A stretch of 58,124 nt of DNA, from NCBI GenBank assembly GCA_947484175.1, contig CANKOI010000013.1, forward strand, positions 1-58,124. The letters run 5' to 3'. Positions 39,610 to 47,273 of this stretch are shown here, one piece after another. Each line of letters begins with the position of its first letter. The first letter of the stretch is position 1. The stretch comes from Deltaproteobacteria bacterium (GTDB taxonomy: Bacteria; Myxococcota_A; UBA796; SXON01). The position numbers and the translations under genes were made by a program. The notes beneath the pieces are model-generated. The model saw only the letters and a list, made by a program, of their open reading frames with translations, did not search any database and was not told where the DNA came from.

Positions 39610-42012
39610 TCAGGGAGCAGCCGGCGGCGCTGCCCCCGCCGCAGCCGCCGCTTCATCCTTCTCACGCTGCAGCCGCTTCCACACCGACTCGTGTTTCGGC
39701 TTGGGGTTGCCGTCGGCGTCGAGCAGGACTTCGTCCACCACCGGCTCGTGCGTGATCGGGCACGACGACTTCGGCGTGGTTCCTTCCTCGAAGGGGGCGC
39801 CGATCCCGGGGCACGTTGCATTGGGCAGTTTGCCGCTCACCTTGCAGATCCACCGCCGGGCCAGCACCGGCTCGTCCGGCCACGTGGGGTAGACGGCAAG
39901 GCCCGTCGAGGCATCCTTCTCGGTGAGGTCCACGCGCGTGGCTCGGTTCATCCACCAGCCCCAAAGGGGCGCCGCCAAGTCGCTCGCCGCGAGCCCTAAC
40001 GGAGAGGGAACGTCGTACCCGATCCACACCGCCATCGCGACCTTGGGGGTGGCGCCGACGAACCACAGGTCCTTCTCGCCGTCCGTGGTTCCGGTCTTGC
40101 CGAGCGCGGGCCCTTGGTACCCTCCTTCTCCCCCCGCTCCGCGGCTGGCGCCGCCGGTGCCCGTGTCGATGACCGAGCGCATCAACTCCCGCGTGAGGGC
40201 TGCCGCGATCGGATCAATCACTGCCTCTCCCGCTTGCGGAGCGCTCACGCGCTCCACCCCGGCGGCATCCACGGCCCGTACGATCGGAGAGGCCGTGAGG
40301 CTTCTCCCGCCGTTACTCACCACCCCCGCGAACTGCGCCATCGCCAGCGGCGTGACCTCCGCTTGGCCGAGGCAGAGACCCATCTCCTCGGGGAACGCGG
40401 TGGTGTCAAAGCCGAGCCGCTTGGAGAAGGCGATCAAGGCCTTGGGTCCGCCCGCCTCCTCAAGGAGCGAGGCCGTGGCGATGTTCTGCGACCACGTGAG
40501 CGCGTGCGCCAGCGAGGCCGTCGTCGTGTATTCGCCGCCCACGTTGCGCGGACGCCACTTGCCCTGGGGGGTGAGGAAGTCGCGTGGGGAGTTCGGTTCG
40601 GCGGTGGCGGCGCTGAAGCGGCGTTTCCCTTCCGCGTCCTTCAGTTCGAAGGCCATGGCGTAGGTGACGGGCTTGAACGAAGACCCGGGTTGGCGAAGGG
40701 CCTGGGTGGCCCGGTTGAACGAGATCGCCGTCACATCGCTGCCACCGTACACGGCGCGGATCAGCCCGGTATCCACGTCGAGGAGCACCCCCGCGGCCTG
40801 CAGGGGAGCATCGGGGCGCCGGCGGGGGATCAACTGCTCGAAGTAACGAATCTTGGCGGGGAACATCTCCTCCGCCTCCTCCTGGGCCACCACGTCGAGC
40901 CCCACCTCTACCGTGAGCCCAGCGCCGTACAACGTCGTGGGAGACACGTTTGCCTCCAACCAGGCTCGCGTGGCGGACAGGTAGGCCGGGTAGCGCTCGA
41001 CGAGCTCGGGCGGCGCCGGCGTGGTCGTGATCGGCGTGGCCAGCGCCTCCGCCACGTCCACTCCGTAAAGGTCCTTCATCGCGCCGAGCACGCGGTCGCG
41101 TCGCTCCAGCGCCCGATCGGGAAAGCGGTCCGGAGCGAAGCGGCCCGGCGCAGGGAGGATGCCCGCGAGCGTGGCGGCCTCCGCGAGGGAAATAGTGGCC
41201 GCGCCGTGCCCGAAGTAGTGCCACGAGGCCGCCTCAAACCCACACACCGAGAGGGTGCCGCGCTGCCCCAGGTAGGGGGAATCGAGGTACATCTGGAGCA
41301 CCCCCTCCTTGCCGAGGTGGCGATCGACAGCCCACGCCATCACCATCTCCTCCAACTTCCGCGACACTGTTTTCTCGCGGCGCTGGTTCAGGTTCCGCAC
41401 CACCTGCATCGTGAGCGTGCTGCCCCCCTGCGCGTAGCCGCCCTCCTGGGCGTTCGCGAGCACGGCCCGCGCCATCGAGCGCAGGTTCACGCCCTGATGC
41501 TCCCAGTACTCGCGGTCCTCAGCGGCCACGATGGCCTGGATGAGCACTTCGGGAGCCTCGGCGAGCGGCAGATGCCACCGAAGTTCGGCGTCGGGGCCGA
41601 TGAGGATGCCCAGCTCGATGGGCTCAAGGCTGTCGCCGGAGCGAGGGACGACGAGGCTCGATTTCGCGCAGAACTGGCCGGGGCCGGGGTCGGGGCACTG
41701 CTCGGCGTAGCCACGCGCCCGCGCCTCCGCGACCAATCGTTTGGGGGCGGCCGAGAGCGGCGTGGGCCTGGTGCGCACGCGGGCGGGGAAACTCCAGCCC
41801 GGATGCGCCACCTCGTACCGAACATGGGCATCGGCGAGCGCCTGACCCTCCACCATCCAGTCTCGCGCAACGAGACTTGCGGGAACGGCGGCGATGCTGA
41901 GCACGGTCACGCCGAACGCGCAGACCCAGCCGGCCGCACGCAGGAGACGGCGGAACCAGCCCTGCTTTGCCATCAGCGCGGCGCCTAACGCCCGAGATAG
42001 GTCTCCGCCCAT
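39610..42012 (-). CDS. Class A penicillin-binding protein (bifunctional transglycosylase/transpeptidase)
   Basis: 800 residues that polymerise and cross-link peptidoglycan from the outer face of the inner membrane. A membrane anchor lies near residues 25-45 (AAGWVCAFGVTVLSIAAVPASLV). The GT51 domain (~130-330) has the catalytic glutamate in AAEDREYWEHQG, then GGSTLTMQVVRNL, RKLEEMVMAWAVDRHLGKEGVLQMYLD. The transpeptidase domain has SxxK in QPGSSFKPVTYAM, SxN in TWSQNIATA and KTG in ALGKTGTTDGEKDLWFVG. A ~110-residue C-terminal extension with four cysteines follows. ATG 42012 with GGAGG seven bases upstream is preferred; MAKQGW at 41973 is an alternative. Its start codon overlaps that of the divergent gene. 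Confidence 0.95.
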   Translation of the reverse strand: MGGDLSRALGAALMAKQGWFRRLLRAAGWVCAFGVTVLSIAAVPASLVARDWMVEGQALADAHVRYEVAHPGWSFPARVRTRPTPLSAAPKRLVAEARARGYAEQCPDPGPGQFCAKSSLVVPRSGDSLEPIELGILIGPDAELRWHLPLAEAPEVLIQAIVAAEDREYWEHQGVNLRSMARAVLANAQEGGYAQGGSTLTMQVVRNLNQRREKTVSRKLEEMVMAWAVDRHLGKEGVLQMYLDSPYLGQRGTLSVCGFEAASWHYFGHGAATISLAEAATLAGILPAPGRFAPDRFPDRALERRDRVLGAMKDLYGVDVAEALATPITTTPAPPELVERYPAYLSATRAWLEANVSPTTLYGAGLTVEVGLDVVAQEEAEEMFPAKIRYFEQLIPRRRPDAPLQAAGVLLDVDTGLIRAVYGGSDVTAISFNRATQALRQPGSSFKPVTYAMAFELKDAEGKRRFSAATAEPNSPRDFLTPQGKWRPRNVGGEYTTTASLAHALTWSQNIATASLLEEAGGPKALIAFSKRLGFDTTAFPEEMGLCLGQAEVTPLAMAQFAGVVSNGGRSLTASPIVRAVDAAGVERVSAPQAGEAVIDPIAAALTRELMRSVIDTGTGGASRGAGGEGGYQGPALGKTGTTDGEKDLWFVGATPKVAMAVWIGYDVPSPLGLAASDLAAPLWGWWMNRATRVDLTEKDASTGLAVYPTWPDEPVLARRWICKVSGKLPNATCPGIGAPFEEGTTPKSSCPITHEPVVDEVLLDADGNPKPKHESVWKRLQREKDEAAAAAGAAPPAAP

Positions 42013-43402
42013 GGTGCGGCCTCCATTCCTCACCCGCTTTCTCGCGCACCCGCCCGGTTCAGCTGTGCTCTCGTGGGAGGGCCGGTGGCTGTCGTACGGA
42101 GAGCTTCGTGCCCTTGGGGAGCGAACGGCGGGCTGGCTCCAGTCGAGGGGCGTGCGTCCTGGCGACCGCGTAGCCCTCCACCTCGAGAACGGACTCGATC
42201 TCGTAGCGGCCCATCTTGGCTGCATGGCGCTCGGAGCCGTGCGCGTGCCCCTGAACGCCCACTACCGCGAGGTGGAGTTGGCACCCATCCTTGAGGACGC
42301 GGAGCCGGTGCTCGTCCTCACCCAAAGCCCGGCCCTGTTCCCCCACTCGGCAACAGCTCAGGGGCCCGGCGAAGGCGATCCCGTCGACTTCTGGGCGGGT
42401 CCCGACGATGTGACCGCCCTCCTCTTCACCTCGGGAACCACCGGCCGCCCGAAGGGGGTTCCGCAGACGTGGTCGATGTGGACACACAACCTCGACGCCC
42501 TGCAAGCGCGCTGGTCGTTGACGGATTGCGACGCCCTCTGGCTCACGCTGCCCCTGTTCCACACCCACGGGCTGGTCCTCGGTCTGCACGGCGTACTCCT
42601 TCGGGGCGCGCGGCTCATGCTCTCGGCTCGCTTCGATCCGGTGGCTCCGCCGCCCGACGCGACCCACTTCTACGGCGTTCCCACCTACTACCGGCGCTGG
42701 CTGCCCCTGATGCAGGAGTCCCCATCCGCCTTCCACGGGCTCAAGCTCTTGGTGAGCGGCAGCGACGGACTCTCCGCGGAGGTGAGCGACGCCGTTTTCG
42801 GCGCCCTCGGAATCCGAATCCTCGAACGGTACGGGATGACGGAGACGGTGATGATCAGCAGCAATCCCTTTACGGGAGACCGCCGCGCGGGCACCGTGGG
42901 GACCGCCCTCGACGGCACCGAGGTGCGCTTGGTGGAGGGCGAAGTGCAGGTGAGGGGGCCCAGCGTCTTCGGGGGCTACTGGCCGCGGCCCGACCTTGAA
43001 GCCTTCACGGTGGATGGCTTCTTTCGCACCGGAGACGCCGGCGAGTGGGACGAGAGCGGCTACCTGCGGATCGTAGGCCGTAAGCGCGACTTGGTGATCG
43101 TGGGCGGCGTGAACGTGTCTCCAGCGGAGGTGGAGGCCGTGCTGGTGCGGGCGGCCGGAGTTCTGGAGGTGGGCTGCTGCGGGCTCCCCGACGACGATCT
43201 CACCGAGGTCGTTGGAGCGGCGGTGGTGCTGGCGCCCGGTACATCGCCCGAGGCAGCGCTCGCCGCTCTCCGAGAGGCTGCCGCCGGCTTGAGTGGCCTC
43301 AAACGACCTCGTCGTTACGCGATCGTAGAGGCGCTGCCCCGAAATGCACTGGGGAAATTGCAACGCGGCCGCATCGCTCGGGAGGTGGAGTTCGGGGGGT
43401 AG
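42011..43402 (+). CDS. Acyl-CoA synthetase (AMP-forming, MatB/ACSF3-like)
   Basis: 463 residues. It activates a carboxylic acid as acyl-AMP and then acyl-CoA. Motifs: the P-loop LLFTSGTTGRPKGV, LPLFHTHGLVLGLHG, the A5 motif ERYGMTETVM, FFRTGDAGEWDESGYLRIVGRKRDLVIVGGVNVSPAEVE and the C-terminal lysine in RNALGKLQRGRI. The compact size and the PRNALGKLQR ending resemble malonyl/methylmalonyl-CoA synthetase, so a short dicarboxylate is a reasonable guess. The ATG at 42011-42013 lies on the same CATG as the start of the divergent PBP gene, leaving no intergenic space. It converges on the next gene. Confidence 0.92.
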   Translation: MVRPPFLTRFLAHPPGSAVLSWEGRWLSYGELRALGERTAGWLQSRGVRPGDRVALHLENGLDLVAAHLGCMALGAVRVPLNAHYREVELAPILEDAEPVLVLTQSPALFPHSATAQGPGEGDPVDFWAGPDDVTALLFTSGTTGRPKGVPQTWSMWTHNLDALQARWSLTDCDALWLTLPLFHTHGLVLGLHGVLLRGARLMLSARFDPVAPPPDATHFYGVPTYYRRWLPLMQESPSAFHGLKLLVSGSDGLSAEVSDAVFGALGIRILERYGMTETVMISSNPFTGDRRAGTVGTALDGTEVRLVEGEVQVRGPSVFGGYWPRPDLEAFTVDGFFRTGDAGEWDESGYLRIVGRKRDLVIVGGVNVSPAEVEAVLVRAAGVLEVGCCGLPDDDLTEVVGAAVVLAPGTSPEAALAALREAAAGLSGLKRPRRYAIVEALPRNALGKLQRGRIAREVEFGG

Positions 43403-43417
43403 CGCGGGTCGGGCGGT

Positions 43418-44230
43418 TCAGGGCTCAGGGCAGACGAGCGCCGCGCAGCCGCGGCTGTGTTCCTCCCACGCAGGCCACCCGTCGGCGCGCCGATCGTTGC
43501 CGGAACGAACGGTGGCGAGAAGCGTGCGCCGCGGCTCGATGTGAGCATCGGGCCAGCGCGCAGCCACCGTATCGAGCAACACGCGCATGGCCTGGCGCTG
43601 CGGAACAGCGGTCTCGGCGAGCCCCCGCGGGTCGACCGCGCCTTCCACCATCCGGAACAGGCCTACGTCGGTGTACAGGTCCACGACCGTCACGCGTGCT
43701 TCGCTTCCAGCGCCGTTCGCGGCCGCGTAGTGTCCGCGTTGCCAGCGGCTCTCCGCTGCGGGTGCGCGGAGGCGCTTCTCTTCGACGTCGCCGCTCACCA
43801 CGAGCCACACTTCGGTCGGAGTCTTCGGCTCGCCTCGGGGGAGCTGGCTCGGATCGGGCCGGTCCTCGCCCCACCGGGGGGCTTCCACCGTTCGCCATGC
43901 CAAGGCGCCGTCCAGGCCGACGAGCCCCGCCGCAGGCCCCCAAGCGCGGAGCTCATCCCGGGAGACCACACAGGCCCGCACGCCCAACTCACAGACCCGC
44001 GCCCTGCGCAACTCCAAAGCGTCACGGTCTGCCCCCCGCAGCGTCAGTCGCGTGCCCCCTGCCAACAGCGCGGCGCGGGCCGTGGCGAGGTCGACTTCGA
44101 GGGCCGCGGCGAGGCGGGCCGCTTCGAGCCCGGCGGGGGCGGCCCCGAGGACAAGAGCGTAGGGGTGGCGCGCCAGCGGGAGGCGGATGGGGGGGCCGTC
44201 GTCGGCTGGGGAGGGGGGCGGAACGGTCAC
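43418..44230 (-). CDS. Hypothetical protein with a ribosomal-L7/L12-like N-terminal pattern
   Basis: 270 residues from a GTG start without a convincing ribosome binding site. Residues ~20-95 (YALVLGAAPAGLEAARLAAALEVDLATARAALLAGGTRLTLRG... CELGVRACVVSRDEL) have the beta-alpha-alpha-beta pattern seen in short domains related to L7/L12 C-terminal folds. The rest is beta-rich (TEVWLVVSGDVEEKRL, ARVTVVDLYTDVGLFRMVEGAVD) and ends with DTVAARWPDAHIEPRRTLLATVRSG and two cysteines. It has no signal peptide. I do not recognise a family or function. It converges with the acyl-CoA synthetase. Confidence 0.68.
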   Translation of the reverse strand: MTVPPPSPADDGPPIRLPLARHPYALVLGAAPAGLEAARLAAALEVDLATARAALLAGGTRLTLRGADRDALELRRARVCELGVRACVVSRDELRAWGPAAGLVGLDGALAWRTVEAPRWGEDRPDPSQLPRGEPKTPTEVWLVVSGDVEEKRLRAPAAESRWQRGHYAAANGAGSEARVTVVDLYTDVGLFRMVEGAVDPRGLAETAVPQRQAMRVLLDTVAARWPDAHIEPRRTLLATVRSGNDRRADGWPAWEEHSRGCAALVCPEP

Positions 44231-44280
44231 GGTCGGTCATGGTAGCCGATCCGGCTAGAGCCGCCCCGCGTACCCCTCCC

Positions 44281-45360
44281 ATGCCGCTGTTCATTTTCGT
44301 CGCCTGCCTCGCCCACCCTGTTGGGGGCGCACCCTCTGAAACCGAGGCGGCCCCCGCTGAGCCGTCGGCTTCGGACGAGCTGCGCTTCGTGGGCGGCACC
44401 GTCGTGGGGGTTGGACAGGTTGATCTGCTGGTACGAGCGGGGGTGATTGTGGGCGTCGGCCCCACCGCCGTGTCCGCGACGGCCACCGTCATCGACGTCG
44501 CGGGCCGCTGGCTGGTCCCCTCCTTCATCGACAGCCACGTTCACCTCGCGTACCTCCCCGCCGAGGAGGAGCTTGCAGACAACGGGATCGCCGGTGTCGT
44601 GGATCTCGCCGCTCCGCTTGCTTTCCTCACCACGCCGCATGCCTCGCTGCAGGTGCTGGCCTCGGGGCCGATGGTCACGGCCGAAGGTGGCTACCCCACG
44701 CGAAGTTGGGGCTCGGGTGGGTACGGCCTGGAATGCGCGGATGAGGGCGCCGCCGTCGACGCTGTCAGCTCGCTCATCCGAGCCGGTGCGGGAGTGATCA
44801 AGCTTCCCGTCACCGACCACCCCCAGCTTGATGCCCCCGCGCTGGCCGCAGCTGCGGCCCGGGCGCACTCCTTGAACGTTCGAGTGGTCAGTCACGCGCT
44901 CGAAGACGACGAGGCCGCGAGGGCCGCGACAGCAGGGGTTGACGTTCTCGCGCACACCCCCACCGGGGAGCTGTCGCCGGCCACCCTCGCCGCGTGGCAA
45001 AACGGCGCCGTGATCTCCACGCTCGCAGCGTTTGGTGGAGGGGAGCAGACCGTGGGCAACCTCCGCGCCCTGCGAGCGGCCGGCGCCGAGGTTTTGTACG
45101 GCACCGACTTCGGCAACCGCCGCACTGCAGGCATCGACGCCAGCGAGCTTGCGCTCCTCCAGCACGCAGGCCTGACCCCGGCCGAGATCCTTCACGCCGG
45201 AACGCGGGCGCCGGCGGACTACTGGGGGTTCGGCACCCTCGGCGCGCTCGAGGTCGGGCGCGACGCCAGCCTTCTCGTACTCGACCGCGACCCCCTCCTC
45301 GACCCCTTCGTCGTCGCCGACCCCGACGAGGTCTGGCTGCGCGGGCAGCGACGCCGCTGA
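44281..45360 (+). CDS. Amidohydrolase (imidazolonepropionase-like), probable lipoprotein
   Basis: 359 residues. ATG 44281 gives the short signal MPLFIFVAC; an in-frame ATG at 44239 would add an Arg-containing leader. After an acidic linker the metal-dependent amidohydrolase fold appears: a small beta domain (DLLVRAGVIVGVGPTAV), FIDSHVHLAYLP with metal ligands His86 and His88, GVIKLPVTD with a possible bridging lysine, HALEDD and LAHTPTGE histidines, YGTDFGN with the catalytic Asp, and a C-terminal GTLGALEVGRDASLLVLD. The metal site looks complete. Relatives hydrolyse cyclic amides or dipeptides; the substrate is unknown. It would act in the periplasm. msrA follows by 35 bp. Confidence 0.9.
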   Translation: MPLFIFVACLAHPVGGAPSETEAAPAEPSASDELRFVGGTVVGVGQVDLLVRAGVIVGVGPTAVSATATVIDVAGRWLVPSFIDSHVHLAYLPAEEELADNGIAGVVDLAAPLAFLTTPHASLQVLASGPMVTAEGGYPTRSWGSGGYGLECADEGAAVDAVSSLIRAGAGVIKLPVTDHPQLDAPALAAAAARAHSLNVRVVSHALEDDEAARAATAGVDVLAHTPTGELSPATLAAWQNGAVISTLAAFGGGEQTVGNLRALRAAGAEVLYGTDFGNRRTAGIDASELALLQHAGLTPAEILHAGTRAPADYWGFGTLGALEVGRDASLLVLDRDPLLDPFVVADPDEVWLRGQRRR

Positions 45361-45395
45361 ACGATCGTTCCCTTCTCCTCTCACCCCAAGGTCCC

Positions 45396-46028
45396 ATGCG
45401 CTCCATCGTTTGCCTGCTGCTCCTCGCCTGCTCCACCGACTCCGCTGCCGATCCTCTCGCTGATCAGCAGGCTGCCCCCGTGCCGGCGCTGGCCGCTGGG
45501 CAGGCGGAGGCCGTCTTCGCCGGGGGCTGCTTCTGGTGCATGGAAAAGGACTTCGACAAGCTCGACGGCGTGGTGCACACCACCTCCGGCTTTGCCGGCG
45601 GGCACACGCTCAACCCGACCTACACGGAGGTCGTCTCGGAAACGACCGGCCATCAGGAGGTGGTCCGCGTGGTGTACGATACAGCCAAGCTCACCTACCC
45701 GCAGGTCGTGGACTACTTCCTCCACCACGTCGATCCCACCGATGATGGCGGCCAGTTCTGCGACCGCGGCGACAGCTATCGCCCGGTGATTTTCACGACG
45801 ACGCCAGACGAGACCGCCGCGGCCGCCGAGGCGATTGCCACTCTCGAAGCCAAGAAGGTGCTCCCGGGCCCGGTGAAGGTGCCCGTGGTAGCGGGCTCAA
45901 CGTTCTACGCCGCGGAGGTGTACCATCAGGACTTTCACGAGAAGAGCCCCGCTCGATATCTCTCTTACCGCGCGGGTTGTGGGCGGGACCGCAAGGTGAA
46001 GCAGGTGTGGGCGGGCGAGGCGCGCTGA
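45396..46028 (+). CDS. msrA: Peptide methionine sulfoxide reductase A, exported lipoprotein form
   Basis: 210 residues that reduce methionine-S-sulfoxide in proteins. A lipoprotein signal MRSIVCLLLLAC (Cys12) and a ~25-residue linker precede the catalytic domain, placing it in the periplasm. The active-site motif AGGCFWCMEKDF holds the catalytic Cys45 and Cys48. Other blocks are TSGFAGGHTLNPTYTEVVSETTGHQEVVRVVYD, the HHVDPT segment, QFCDRGDSYRPVIF and YHQDFHEKSPARYLSYRAGCGRD with a further resolving cysteine. Its role is repair of envelope proteins after oxidation. Confidence 0.96.
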   Translation: MRSIVCLLLLACSTDSAADPLADQQAAPVPALAAGQAEAVFAGGCFWCMEKDFDKLDGVVHTTSGFAGGHTLNPTYTEVVSETTGHQEVVRVVYDTAKLTYPQVVDYFLHHVDPTDDGGQFCDRGDSYRPVIFTTTPDETAAAAEAIATLEAKKVLPGPVKVPVVAGSTFYAAEVYHQDFHEKSPARYLSYRAGCGRDRKVKQVWAGEAR

Positions 46029-46052
46029 GCGCTCGTCGGATAGGCGGGGCAC

Positions 46053-47252
46053 ATGGCTTCCATCGCCGAAGAGCTCACTCGACTGCCCTTCCTCGCCCGC
46101 GTTCCCCGTGACGAACTGGAACGGGTTGCGGAACGATTTCGCGCCGTTTCGCTGGAGGCGGGCGAAACCCTGTGGTGGCAGGCAGCCGCGGTAGACGAGC
46201 TAGCCTTGGTGCTGATCGGCGAGCTGGTGGCCGAGACGGGGGGCAAGGAAGTCGGGCGCGTGCGCGCGCCCGACCTTGTGGGCGAGGCGAGCGCCTTTGA
46301 AGCGGGGAGCACGCGGGTGGCCACCCTCCGGGCGGTGCGGCCGACTCAGGTTCTCTGTCTCAGCGTGGCCGACCTTCGGGCGCTCCGCCGGCAGCGGGGC
46401 CGGCTCTACCACACCCTGTTGGAGCTTGCGCAGAAGGCGCTGGTGCGGCGGATCAGCCTGACGAGCACCAAGCTAGCGAGCCTCGCTCAGGGCGGAGCAG
46501 CGGCGCCGAGCCGGAAGGAGCCGGGTGCGTTCGCCAAGCTATGGCGCACGTTCCGGCCGGGAGGGCCGACCGGGCCCTGCCCGCCATTCGGGCCCGTGAT
46601 TCGCGCTCAGGCGGGGCTGGGCGCGGCAGACGAAGGGGTGCACGCGGCCCTCGCCGCTGCCTTCGTGGCGGAACCCTTCGAAGAGGGGCAGGTGATCGTT
46701 CTCGAAGGGGAGGGGGCCAGCGCCATGTACATCGTGGCCGAGGGCGAGGTGGATGTGCTCCGAAACGTCCGGGGTGAGCGGGCGGAGCTGCTCGTCACGC
46801 TCGGGCCTGGCGCGCAGTTCGGGGCCAACAGCCTGGTCGAACCTTCGCCACGCACGGCCTCGTGCGTGGCCGCCACACCGGGTTGGCTGTTGAGGATGGA
46901 CCGCGAGGCCTTCACCTCCCTCACCGGCGAAGCTCGCATGGTCTGGCGCGAGAGCGTCCTCGCAACGTTGTCCTCGCAGATTCGCCTCGCAAACCGCGCG
47001 CTGGAAAGGGCGATGGGCGGCGGGCCGGGCGCCAGCTCCACGGCAGCCGGTGCTGGGCAACGCCCTCAGCCGGGGGCAACTGCGGTCGACCCCCGACAGG
47101 ATTCCGAGAGGTTTGCCGACCTGCTGAAGGCCTCCGGCTACCTCGAAACCATGCCTGCGAACGAGGCAGAGCTAGAGAACGTGCAGTTTGTCTTCGACGA
47201 CGACAACCAGCGAAACCGGAAGAACACGGGAGTCCCGCCCCGAGGGCGCTGA
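46053..47252 (+). CDS. Protein with two cyclic-nucleotide-binding-like domains
   Basis: 399 residues, cytoplasmic. Domain 1 (~5-125: LTRLPFLARVPRDELERVAERFRAVSLEAGETLWWQ ... GRVRAPDLVGEASAFE) and domain 2 (~190-310: FVAEPFEEGQVIVLEGEGASAMYIVAEGEVDVLRN ... LVTLGPGAQFGANSLVEPSPRTASCVA) both have the cNMP-binding beta-roll pattern. In domain 2 the phosphate-binding cassette reads FGANSLVEPSPRTASC, where typical binders have FGExAL...RxA; Glu is replaced, so cAMP/cGMP binding is uncertain. There is no HTH or kinase domain. The C-terminal ~80 residues are disordered. A scaffold or regulatory role is possible. Confidence 0.85.
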   Translation: MASIAEELTRLPFLARVPRDELERVAERFRAVSLEAGETLWWQAAAVDELALVLIGELVAETGGKEVGRVRAPDLVGEASAFEAGSTRVATLRAVRPTQVLCLSVADLRALRRQRGRLYHTLLELAQKALVRRISLTSTKLASLAQGGAAAPSRKEPGAFAKLWRTFRPGGPTGPCPPFGPVIRAQAGLGAADEGVHAALAAAFVAEPFEEGQVIVLEGEGASAMYIVAEGEVDVLRNVRGERAELLVTLGPGAQFGANSLVEPSPRTASCVAATPGWLLRMDREAFTSLTGEARMVWRESVLATLSSQIRLANRALERAMGGGPGASSTAAGAGQRPQPGATAVDPRQDSERFADLLKASGYLETMPANEAELENVQFVFDDDNQRNRKNTGVPPRGR

Positions 47253-47273
47253 GCCGCCTCCCGGTCCCTTCCG

